Below, one piece after another: positions 1 to 6,503 of a stretch of DNA of 6,503 nt (within the stretch, counting starts at the first letter, position 1; each line of letters opens with the position of its first letter). The notes beneath the pieces are model-generated. The model was not told where the DNA came from. It did no database searches and saw nothing but the letters and a program-made list of their open reading frames with translations. Both the position numbers and the translations under genes were made by a program. The DNA comes from Bacteroidales bacterium UBA1237 (GTDB taxonomy: Bacteria; Bacteroidota; Bacteroidia; Bacteroidales; UBA932). The stretch lies in assembly GCA_002308935.1 (NCBI GenBank), contig DBWN01000043.1, positions 488 through 6,990 of the forward strand. Reading direction: 5' to 3'.

Positions 1-31
1 TCTCCAGTAAACACCGGAAACTCCGCTTCAG

Positions 32-103
32 TACCCCCATGGCGAATCGAACGCCAATCGAAGGAACCGGAATCCTTAATTCTATCCATTAAACTATGGG
101 GGC
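32..103 (-). tRNA. tRNA-Arg (anticodon CCG)
   Basis: Read on the minus strand, the 72 nt fold as a complete cloverleaf. The acceptor stem is GCCCCCA/TGGGGGT, with one G-U pair at the end. The D arm is GTTT/GAAT around a loop containing GG. The anticodon stem is AAGGA/TCCTT with the 7-nt loop TTCCGGT, which puts anticodon CCG at 68-70. The variable loop has 4 nt, and the T arm is TGGCG/CGCCA with loop TTCGATT. The discriminator base is A at position 32. CCA is not encoded (the following bases are CTG), so it must be added after transcription. Anticodon CCG reads the arginine codon CGG. The D stem is weak, with two wobble pairs, but the rest of the fold is canonical. No terminator is visible in the 31 bases downstream. 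Confidence 0.96.
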
Positions 104-120
104 ATCCCATTCCGAAATGG

Positions 121-288
121 TCACCTCACCGGAACGGACTGCAAAGTTACCGACTTTTCGCATATTTCCAATCTTTTTCTCAAATAGCCTTCTACGCTCT
201 TCTTGTTAATGCCAAGGGAATTGACGATATTTCGTACCACATACTGATACAAGCGTTGGTCGAAAAAACGGGCAGTTCGTCCAATCAT
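121..288 (-). CDS. Doubtful small ORF, 55 aa, unrecognised
   Basis: This ATG-started frame lies between the tRNA promoter and the GH5 promoter and is not a shadow of another gene. An AGGA sequence sits about 7 nt upstream of the ATG. The middle of the product, around SLGINKKSVEGYLRK, resembles a helix-turn-helix segment, but I cannot assign it to a family. Evidence against it: Shine-Dalgarno sites are unusual in this phylum, the last codons overlap the tRNA promoter, and GC3 is about 50%, lower than in the flanking genes. It could be a small DNA-binding protein, the remnant of a regulator, or chance. Confidence 0.2.
   Translation of the reverse strand: MIGRTARFFDQRLYQYVVRNIVNSLGINKKSVEGYLRKRLEICEKSVTLQSVPVR
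142..171 (-). promoter_or_regulatory. Bacteroidota-type promoter of the tRNA-Arg gene
   Basis: On the minus strand, TAACTTTG (142-149) matches the Bacteroidota -7 consensus TAnnTTTG exactly. A TTG (169-171) lies 19 bp upstream, where the -33 element is expected. The predicted start of transcription is near 135, about 30 nt before the mature 5' end of the tRNA at 103. That distance suits a short leader removed by RNase P. Confidence 0.75.
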
Positions 289-313
289 GGATGTTCCTGG
301 AAAAAGGAAACAG

Positions 314-321
314 TACTTTTG
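314..321 (+). promoter_or_regulatory. Probable -7 element of the GH5/GH106-like operon
   Basis: TACTTTTG matches TAnnTTTG exactly. Transcription would begin near 327, leaving an A-rich leader of about 10 nt before the ATG at 338. No good -33 TTTG is present; the bases near 292-296 contain only GTTC. The element overlaps the perfect 10-bp palindrome TTTTGCAAAA (317-326), which could serve as an operator. Confidence 0.55.
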
Positions 322-337
322 CAAAAACTAAAATCAA

Positions 338-1741
338 ATGATAAAACATACACTGGTCACACTTGTGTTCGGAGCAGTCCTTTCGTTCACCACTCTAGCC
401 CAGAGCACAGATGGACATCTTGCCGGACAATGGTACGGAATCTACCAAGGCGGTCCTGTGACAGTATCCTTCTCGGAAGGGAAGGTTTTCAGCCTGGATT
501 CCGAAGCGTCTTCATCAATGATGCTCTCTGCTGAATACACTGTAAATGAAAGCACCTCTCCTTCCAGGATAAGTTTCGGCGGGGCCATTCCCGGAATGGC
601 CGGAGAAGGGATATTCAAGGTGGAGGGCTCCACTCTTGAGATGCTCTGCATATTCGGGGCGCCCGGTCAAGTCGCTGCCCCTTCGTCATTCGACGAAGGG
701 AACATGAACCCGGCAGCGATGCACCTGTTCCTTTCAAGGGACAAAAGCATCCTGGAAAGCGTCAAAAAGAAAGCAGAAGTCCCCACTGAAGCAGCCCTTG
801 CTTTCGAGAGGAACCGCTACCTGGGAAACGGAGTGAACCTCAACAGCACTTTCGACGGACTGTCCGGAGACCGTCCCGTGGATGACGGCATGCTTGAAAA
901 GATCGCCAAAGCTGGGTTTGAAAGCGTCAGGATCCCTATCCGATGGTCAGACCATTGTTCAAAGGAGGCTCCATACAAGATAGACCCTTCTTTCTACTCC
1001 AGAGTCGACAAAGTGGTGGACAAGTGCCTTTCCCTGGGTCTTGCGGTCTCTCTTGACCTCCATTACTATCCTGTGATTTCGTTCGCCGGAACACCGGACC
1101 TTCCATTTGATGAAAACATTGAGAGGTTCTACAGCATTTGGGAGCAGCTCTCTTCCCATTACAAAGGATACGGAAACGACCTTTACTTCGACCTTATGAA
1201 CGAGCCCGGTCTCTCCCTTGATCCCCAGCTATGGAACGAAATGGTATCCAAAGCCCTCAAAATCATACGCAAGGAGAATCCCGACCGTACCGTCATAGTA
1301 ATGACCCCCAGCCTTGGGCAGCACTGGACCATAGGACTTCTGGACTTCCCTGAAGACGACTGGAACATAATAGCCGAAGCGCATTACTACCTTCCCCACC
1401 TCTTCACACACCAGGGGCTGGCTTACGCAATGGCGGAGCAGAGCCTGGGCATGAAATGGACCGCAACTGCTGAAGAGAGAGCAGCAATTGAGCACGATTT
1501 CAAGTACCTCTCCGAGTGGAGCGAAAGGACCGGAAGACCAGTCAACATCGGCGAATACGGTGTCTGCTCCCTGGCCGATGAGGATTCCAGAGCGGAATGG
1601 CTCCGCTACATGAGAGCGACAATAAGCCGCTACGGGATGAGTTCCCACATCTGGGCACTTTACCGTGACACCTTCCAGATATATGACGAGAAGACCGGAT
1701 CCTGGAACGGAAAGCTCCTGGATGCAGCCATGCTGCGATAA
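338..1741 (+). CDS. Secreted GH5 glycoside hydrolase (cellulase/endoglucanase-like) with N-terminal lipocalin-like domain
   Basis: This 467-aa protein is complete. Residues 1-21 form a Sec signal peptide with probable cleavage after TLA; there is no lipobox Cys, so it should be periplasmic or secreted rather than a lipoprotein. Residues about 25-135 resemble the small beta-barrel TIGR03067/lipocalin-like domain: LAGQWYGIY at the start, then FKVEGSTLEM and a PSSFD segment. Residues about 155-467 are a GH5 (clan GH-A) TIM barrel: GVNL (165-168), SVRIPIRW with the conserved Arg198, LHYY (241-244), MNEP with acid/base Glu289, AHYYLPHLFTHQ (348-359), GEYG with nucleophile Glu406, and Trp439 near the end of the barrel. 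Both catalytic glutamates are present, so the enzyme should be active as a retaining beta-glycosidase. The family favours beta-1,4-glucans, but GH5 also includes mannanases and other specificities, so the substrate is uncertain. The start is fixed by the signal peptide and follows an A-rich leader without a Shine-Dalgarno. It is probably the first gene of an operon with the GH106-like gene. Confidence 0.93.
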   Translation: MIKHTLVTLVFGAVLSFTTLAQSTDGHLAGQWYGIYQGGPVTVSFSEGKVFSLDSEASSSMMLSAEYTVNESTSPSRISFGGAIPGMAGEGIFKVEGSTLEMLCIFGAPGQVAAPSSFDEGNMNPAAMHLFLSRDKSILESVKKKAEVPTEAALAFERNRYLGNGVNLNSTFDGLSGDRPVDDGMLEKIAKAGFESVRIPIRWSDHCSKEAPYKIDPSFYSRVDKVVDKCLSLGLAVSLDLHYYPVISFAGTPDLPFDENIERFYSIWEQLSSHYKGYGNDLYFDLMNEPGLSLDPQLWNEMVSKALKIIRKENPDRTVIVMTPSLGQHWTIGLLDFPEDDWNIIAEAHYYLPHLFTHQGLAYAMAEQSLGMKWTATAEERAAIEHDFKYLSEWSERTGRPVNIGEYGVCSLADEDSRAEWLRYMRATISRYGMSSHIWALYRDTFQIYDEKTGSWNGKLLDAAMLR

Positions 1742-1781
1742 GACCCAATACCCGAAACCATCCAAGACAACACACAGCATA

Positions 1782-4568
1782 ATGAAAAGAATCCTCCTTT
1801 CTATCGCACTGGGGTCTCTCTTGACGGGTGCGATATCCGCCCAGAGCCATTCCGATCCCTCAGGATGGCTGAAAGCCCCCACCTTCAGGGTCAATGATTT
1901 CAAGAACCCGGACATCCGTTACGCCCCTTTCACCAGATGGTGGTGGCCGGGGAACGACGTCACTTCTGAAGAGCTCCAGAGGGAACTGAGACTCTTCGCC
2001 GACAGCCATATCGGCGGCGTCGAGATCCAGGCATTCGCACTGGTGATACCTATGGACATGTCCCGTGCCGCTCAAGTGATGAGTTTCGACACGGATTCAT
2101 ATTACGAGCACCTTGATGCGGTGATGAAGGAGGCTCAGAGCTTCGGCCTCACTGTCGACCTCACACACGGCAGCGGTTGGCCGGCGTCCAGCTCCATTGT
2201 GACCGAAGCCGAAGAGAACAGGTCCCTTCAGTTCGGAATGGCCGACATCCCCTCTGAAGGAGGAAAAGTCAGTCTTCCCCGGTCTGAAAGGCAGGACAGC
2301 AGATACTCCACTCTTGTCGGCATTCTCACCGCTGAGGTTGAAGAAGGTGAAGGTCCCAGAAAGCTTAAGGACGTCAAGGACATATCCTCCCGGCTGGATC
2401 CCTCTGACAGCACGGTCACGTTCAAGGCTGGAGCGAAAGGGAAGATGATAGCCCTATGGTCAGTACCCTCCCAGGAGACCAACATGATCATAGCGAAGTC
2501 CGGCGCCGGAAACGTCCTCGACCATTTCGACAAGAAAGTCGTGCAGAAGAGCTACGACTACTATTTCGGGGAAAGGACAGGCCTTGAGAAATACTACGGC
2601 AAGCCCCTTCGCTCCATTTTCAATGACAGCTATGAGTTCAAGGTGGACAGGCACTTCACTGCGGATTTCCTCGACACATTCAGACGGAACAGAGGTTACG
2701 ACGCCCTCCCCTATCTTCCGGCCAACATCTGGTACGGATACAACAACATGTACGACAACGGCCACGTCAGTCCCGAGTTCACATTCTCGGATGAAGACTG
2801 GCGATTGAGGTACGACTATGACATGACCGCCAGTGACCTTATCAGGGAACATCTCCTGAAAGGGTCGGCGGAATGGGCCGAGCCCAAAGGGCTTCTTCAC
2901 CGTACCCAGGCATACGGCCTTCCCATGGACTGGATGGGAGCGGCGGGAGACGCCTCCATCCCTGAGACAGAGTGCATGATGTTCGGAGGTGGAACCGAAG
3001 GAGCACTGAAGATGGTGTCGTCAGGCGCTATGCTCTACAACCGTCCGGTTGTAACCGCAGAATCCGGAGTACACATCAATCGCGCTCTGATGGTCACTCC
3101 CCAGAAACTCCGTCTTACGGCGGACAAGATCCTCTCCAGCGGTATAAACCAGATGATATGGCACGGTACTCCCTACAAGTACACGGCGGGCGGTTCACCA
3201 TGGCAGCCTTTCTACAATTCCATGATGAACATAAACTTCTCTTCTGACATCTATGAGGAGGACGTCTTCTGGGACAGCATCACCCAGGTGAACGCTTACA
3301 TCCAAAGGGCACAATACCTGATGCGCTGCGGAAAAGCCGAAGCGGACGTACTGATATACTTCCCGTTCCTGGAATACAGCTCCGCAGCAGCCAATCCCGA
3401 CGAGATACTCAATTACGGGTATCTACCCGGCACTGAGCCCGGGATGTCCATCAGGAATGAAGACGGAAGCGCTTCCGGAGAGTGGCTCAAGAAACTCTGG
3501 CCCTTGGTGAACGAACTCACCAGAAGGGGCATCACCTGGGCATGGGTCAATGACGAGTCACTCCAGGAGATGAAAGCCGACAAATCAGGAGACCTCATCA
3601 TAAGGGGCAACCGCTACAAAGGTCTCATCCTCTTCGACCTCCCTTACATTCCTCTGGAAACCGCACGTCATCTCAAATCCCAGAAGAAAGCCAACATACT
3701 TGCAATAGGAGACTCCCCTTCCGTCCAGCCTTCATTCAAGGACTATAAGCGCAATGACGCCAAGACCGCCAAGATCATGAAGAAGGTCTTCGGAAGGAAT
3801 AACATCTGCCGCGACGCAGATGAGTGGAAAATTGAAGCTCCTGCGCTGAACGTGTCCGGAGGAGAAGGACTCCGTATGGCCAGAAGGCGTCTTGATGACG
3901 GGACAGTGATCCAGATGTACTGGAATTTCAAGGACGAGTGGAACAGCTTCTCGTTGGAAGAGAAGAGCGCACACGCCTATTGGATGGATGCCGCCACCGG
4001 AAACGTATCCGAGGCTGAGAAAGGATCAGACGATACCATCTCCATGACAATCCCTCCCCTTTCAAGCATTTTCCTTGTGCTGACCGACCAGACTCTTGAA
4101 GAAGCAGCCCCTTCAAAGGTATCCGGAGAAGGAAAGACACTAGCCACCATCACAGGTTGGGACATCACTTCCGGCAAGTCCAATCTCAGGAACAGTGCAC
4201 TTTTTGACTGGAGGGACAATCCAAAGTTCCAGGACAGCAGAGAACAAGGCATCTACAAGGCGCAGTTCACTCTCGATGCGATTCCTCAGGGAGAGAACAT
4301 TTGGCTTGACCTTGGAGACGTGTTCTACACAGCTGAAGTGTCCCTCAACGGAAAGAGTCTCGGCACGAAGATCTTCAAGCCGTTCAGATTCGATGTGACG
4401 GGCGTTCTTCGTGAAGGGGTCAACACTCTGGAAATCAAAGTCGGAGTCAGCGATTACAACGCCAAGGCCGCATTAGGGAAATCAGGAGACGCAAGATTCA
4501 GTTCACTCTCCAGAGGAGGCCTCATGGCAAACGGTCTCAAAGGTCCCGTACGCATCACCGCTGAATGA
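1782..4568 (+). CDS. Secreted GH106-like glycoside hydrolase (putative alpha-L-rhamnosidase)
   Basis: I chose the ATG at 1782, giving 928 aa, because it starts a clean signal peptide (residues 1-20, cleavage after ISA). The frame stays open upstream to 1665, but that would overlap the GH5 gene and bury the signal. The order of motifs fits GH106 (PF17132): RWWWPGNDVT (52-61) leading into GGVEIQ (78-83), HGSGWPAS (129-136), FNDSYE (280-285), RGYD (304-307), HRTQAYG (373-379), GDASIPETE (389-397), TAESG (425-429) and SGINQMIWHG (453-462). By position, Glu285 and Glu427 are candidate catalytic or metal-binding residues; this is inference. Residues about 820-928 form a GH2-like sugar-binding jelly roll, including VSLNGKSLGTKIFKPFRFDVT. 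GH106 enzymes remove alpha-L-rhamnose, for example from pectic polysaccharides. This protein is shorter than the roughly 1,100-residue members I recall and has the WWWPGN variant of the first motif, so its specificity may differ. It starts 40 bp after the GH5 stop, and the gap shows no promoter or terminator. Confidence 0.82.
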   Translation: MKRILLSIALGSLLTGAISAQSHSDPSGWLKAPTFRVNDFKNPDIRYAPFTRWWWPGNDVTSEELQRELRLFADSHIGGVEIQAFALVIPMDMSRAAQVMSFDTDSYYEHLDAVMKEAQSFGLTVDLTHGSGWPASSSIVTEAEENRSLQFGMADIPSEGGKVSLPRSERQDSRYSTLVGILTAEVEEGEGPRKLKDVKDISSRLDPSDSTVTFKAGAKGKMIALWSVPSQETNMIIAKSGAGNVLDHFDKKVVQKSYDYYFGERTGLEKYYGKPLRSIFNDSYEFKVDRHFTADFLDTFRRNRGYDALPYLPANIWYGYNNMYDNGHVSPEFTFSDEDWRLRYDYDMTASDLIREHLLKGSAEWAEPKGLLHRTQAYGLPMDWMGAAGDASIPETECMMFGGGTEGALKMVSSGAMLYNRPVVTAESGVHINRALMVTPQKLRLTADKILSSGINQMIWHGTPYKYTAGGSPWQPFYNSMMNINFSSDIYEEDVFWDSITQVNAYIQRAQYLMRCGKAEADVLIYFPFLEYSSAAANPDEILNYGYLPGTEPGMSIRNEDGSASGEWLKKLWPLVNELTRRGITWAWVNDESLQEMKADKSGDLIIRGNRYKGLILFDLPYIPLETARHLKSQKKANILAIGDSPSVQPSFKDYKRNDAKTAKIMKKVFGRNNICRDADEWKIEAPALNVSGGEGLRMARRRLDDGTVIQMYWNFKDEWNSFSLEEKSAHAYWMDAATGNVSEAEKGSDDTISMTIPPLSSIFLVLTDQTLEEAAPSKVSGEGKTLATITGWDITSGKSNLRNSALFDWRDNPKFQDSREQGIYKAQFTLDAIPQGENIWLDLGDVFYTAEVSLNGKSLGTKIFKPFRFDVTGVLREGVNTLEIKVGVSDYNAKAALGKSGDARFSSLSRGGLMANGLKGPVRITAE

Positions 4569-4588
4569 CGCAGAGTCATATGCTGAAA

Positions 4589-4633
4589 AGAATTTCCGCA
4601 CCCAGGGCACTTCCCGGATGCGGATTTCTTTTT
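4589..4633 (+). terminator. Intrinsic terminator between convergent genes, probably bidirectional
   Basis: A hairpin has the arms TCCGCA (4595-4600) and TGCGGA (4619-4624). An inner CC-A-GGG/CCC-GG stem closes a CACTT loop. On the plus strand it is followed by TTTCTTTTT (4625-4633). On the minus strand it is followed by AATTCTTTTC, a weaker T-rich run. It lies 20-65 bp after the GH106-like stop and 20 bp past the peptidase stop, so it can end transcription from both sides. Confidence 0.75.
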
Positions 4634-4652
4634 ACAGCCCTGCAAGAGGGGG

Positions 4653-6503
4653 TTACTCCTTGCACCAGCGTTCTAGCCAATCGAAGTACTCCCTGTGCCA
4701 GAAGAGGGCGTTCTGGGGTTTGAGGATCCAGTGGCACTCCTCAGGGAACACGATAAGCTTGGAAGGTACGCCCATCATCTGAGCCGCGTTGAAGGCAGCC
4801 ATTCCCTGGTCGTAAGGGATCCTGTAGTCCATCATGCCGTGGATGCACAGGATAGGAGTGTGCCAGTTGGCGACATTTACGTCAGGAGAGTTGGCGTAGT
4901 GGCGCTTCGCCTTGGGAAGGTTGCTCCAAGGGGATCCTCCCTGCTGCAGTCCTCCGAAAGTGATACCGTCACCCCTCGGGCCGATTTCACCGGGAGTGTA
5001 CGAGTACTCGGTAAGACCGCCGTTGTCCCAGTTGGGGAACCACATCTCCTCGGTCTCATAGTACATGTACTTCTCATCGAATATGCCCGCATGGGCTATG
5101 AAGCAGTCATAAAGGTCGCCGTGGACTCCGGCAAGATAATATACTGAGAATCCGCCATAGGAGGCGCCGCAACCGGCGAGCTTCTCCACGAAGGGTTTCT
5201 CCTTGATCATCCTGCCCGCGCTCAGATAATCCTGGATGTTGAGTCCCACGTAGTCTCCGGAGATCTCTTCAGTCCATTCGGGTCCGAAAGCTGTGGTGCC
5301 TCTTCGGTTAGGAAGGACGACCACATAACCCTGATGAGCCATGAGGCAGTAGTTCCACCTGTAGGACCATCCCTGGCTGAGAGTGCCCTGAGGGCCGCCG
5401 AGGAAGATTTCGATGGCGGGATACTTCTTCGAAGCGTCGAACTTCGGAGGATAGAGGATCCATGTGAGCATGTCCTTCCCGTCCACGGTCTTCACCATGG
5501 TCATCTCTGTCTCATGAGAAGCGAGCTGGGAAAGGATATGACCGTTCTCGTCACCCACCTTCTTTATCCTGTCAGCACCTGCGGGGCCGTTTCCGGGGGC
5601 GACAGCAACCATCTCGGTCGGGAAGTCCATGCTGCAGTATGTCGAAAGGATTGTTCCGTCAGAAAGTACTGCGAAAGGAGAACCGAAGTCATACCAGAGG
5701 TCGTCAGCGGTAAGCCTTTGCTTTGAAGAGCCGTCAGCGGCGAAGAGGAACATGCCCTGGAGCCCTTCAACCAGTGCGTTGAAATACACTCCCTTGGAAT
5801 CCTCACTCCATACGGGGCCGGCAGCATTGTACTTGAAATCAGCCGTAAGGTCCTTTATGTTCGTGACCTGCGGATTGGCGGGCTGTCCTTCAGCATCGGG
5901 GCTGTAGATGACATCCGCCACCATAAGACGGGTCTTGTCGGCCTCGTATCCGTCCCTTTCCATGCTGATCCAGGCTATCTTGCTTCCGTCAGGGCTCCAT
6001 ACGGGATCGGTGTCGTATCCGCCCTTCATGGGGATGACGGTTGTCTCACCCGTCAATATCTGGTAGATGTAGATCTCGGTATCGGTCGAGAAGGCGTATT
6101 CCTTGCCGGCTTTCTTCTTGCATGAATATGCAATGTATCTTCCGTCAGGGCTCCATGAAAGCTGCTCCAGTCCGCCGTAAGGCATAAGGGGAAGTTCGTA
6201 CTTCACATCGGGTCCTCCGAGGATGTCCAGGGAATTGTCAGCGGTGATCATGCCGTTTACCGTCGTAGCCACGAAAGTATGGGGAAGTTCAGTCACCCAA
6301 TTGTCCCAATGACGGTACATAAGATCCTCTGTAACATAGGCCTGAGCCTTGTCAAGATCGGGATTGATGTCCTTGGGAGACTTGACATCGGAAGGGATGT
6401 AGCTGACGTACATCACCTGCGACTCGTCGGGAGAGAAGCAGAACTCGCCTACTCCGTTCTCGACTTCGGAGAGTTTCTTCCTTTCGCCAAGTGAAGCGGA
6501 AGA
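4653..6503 (-). CDS. dpp5: DPP5-type dipeptidyl peptidase (serine peptidase family S9), 5' end outside the window
   Basis: The last 616 residues are present; the frame is open through the right edge, so the start and signal peptide are missing (roughly the first 100-130 residues, judged from the P. gingivalis enzyme as I remember it). The GTG at 6414-6416 is an internal Val, because the coding frame continues upstream with FSPDESQ. Fragment residues 1 to about 330 are the beta-propeller, with blade motifs SPDE (24-27), SPDG (118-121 and 170-173) and SEDSKG (233-238). The DPP5-like signature DLMYRHWDNWV starts at 60. Residues about 340-616 are the alpha/beta hydrolase: GGPQG (369-373), GASYGG with nucleophile Ser448 (codon 5160-5162), Asp559 in HGMMDYRIP, and His591 in CHWILKPQN. 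The triad is complete. In P. gingivalis the enzyme is periplasmic and cuts dipeptides from peptide N-termini, preferring Ala or hydrophobic P1 residues; the same role is inferred here. A glycine-rich insertion lies between Ser448 and Asp559. Another S9C peptidase is the main alternative, but similarity to DPP5 is strong along the whole fragment. Confidence 0.92.
   Translation of the reverse strand, partial: SSASLGERKKLSEVENGVGEFCFSPDESQVMYVSYIPSDVKSPKDINPDLDKAQAYVTEDLMYRHWDNWVTELPHTFVATTVNGMITADNSLDILGGPDVKYELPLMPYGGLEQLSWSPDGRYIAYSCKKKAGKEYAFSTDTEIYIYQILTGETTVIPMKGGYDTDPVWSPDGSKIAWISMERDGYEADKTRLMVADVIYSPDAEGQPANPQVTNIKDLTADFKYNAAGPVWSEDSKGVYFNALVEGLQGMFLFAADGSSKQRLTADDLWYDFGSPFAVLSDGTILSTYCSMDFPTEMVAVAPGNGPAGADRIKKVGDENGHILSQLASHETEMTMVKTVDGKDMLTWILYPPKFDASKKYPAIEIFLGGPQGTLSQGWSYRWNYCLMAHQGYVVVLPNRRGTTAFGPEWTEEISGDYVGLNIQDYLSAGRMIKEKPFVEKLAGCGASYGGFSVYYLAGVHGDLYDCFIAHAGIFDEKYMYYETEEMWFPNWDNGGLTEYSYTPGEIGPRGDGITFGGLQQGGSPWSNLPKAKRHYANSPDVNVANWHTPILCIHGMMDYRIPYDQGMAAFNAAQMMGVPSKLIVFPEECHWILKPQNALFWHREYFDWLERWCKE

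Noticed and set aside
32..103. tRNA-Arg as an integration site for a mobile island covering the glycosidases
   Set aside because: Integration normally occurs at the tRNA 3' end, which faces the left edge, away from these genes. I see no integrase and no repeat of the tRNA 3' end elsewhere in the window.
1665..1781. In-frame upstream extension of the GH106-like gene, adding 39 residues
   Set aside because: It overlaps the end of the GH5 gene and would place the signal peptide internally. The ATG at 1782 starts directly with KR plus a hydrophobic core and an AQS cleavage site.
1742..1781. Separate promoter for the GH106-like gene
   Set aside because: The 40-bp gap contains no TAnnTTTG motif and no hairpin, which favours read-through from the GH5 gene.
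1229..1915. Long minus-strand open frame of 228 codons
   Set aside because: It lies antisense to the GH5 gene and the start of the GH106-like gene, both of which have clear domains. It has no recognisable motif and is the opposite-strand shadow of G/C-biased codons.
4695..5147. Plus-strand open frame of 150 codons
   Set aside because: It is antisense to the catalytic domain of the DPP5-type peptidase, whose triad is intact in the other frame.
6414..6416. GTG as start of the peptidase
   Set aside because: The frame remains open to the window edge and encodes conserved beta-propeller sequence (FSPDESQ) upstream, so this codon is an internal Val.

Overview
This window looks like chromosomal DNA from a Bacteroidota (Bacteroidales-like) bacterium. 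Three things point there. Two promoter elements match the Bacteroidota consensus TAnnTTTG. Start codons are preceded by A-rich leaders without a Shine-Dalgarno sequence. The secreted proteins belong to families typical of gut, oral or rumen Bacteroidales: GH5, GH106-like and a DPP5-type S9 peptidase. Coding GC is moderate, with a G/C preference at third positions.

Layout. Positions 32-103 hold a minus-strand tRNA-Arg(CCG) with its own promoter at about 142-171. Positions 104-337 are a divergent intergenic region with that tRNA promoter, a promoter for the plus-strand genes (314-321) and a doubtful small minus-strand ORF. Positions 338-1741 encode a secreted GH5 glycoside hydrolase with a lipocalin-like N-terminal domain. 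After 40 bp comes a secreted GH106-like hydrolase (1782-4568), probably in the same operon. A hairpin with T-tracts on both sides (4589-4633) closes that operon and lies between two convergent transcription units. From 4653 to the right edge, on the minus strand, is the C-terminal part of a DPP5-type dipeptidyl peptidase whose 5' end lies outside the window.

Function. The two glycosidases carry signal peptides and are adjacent and co-directional. They may jointly attack a glycan with both beta-glucosyl-type backbone linkages and alpha-L-rhamnosyl-type linkages. No SusC/SusD pair or regulator is visible, so this is not shown to be a classical polysaccharide utilization locus. The peptidase is on the opposite strand beyond a terminator and is probably unrelated: it would release dipeptides from peptides in the periplasm.

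I found no mobile element, CRISPR array or clear new system. The most unusual items are the lipocalin-GH5 fusion, its pairing with the divergent GH106-like enzyme, and a glycine-rich insertion next to the active site of the peptidase.
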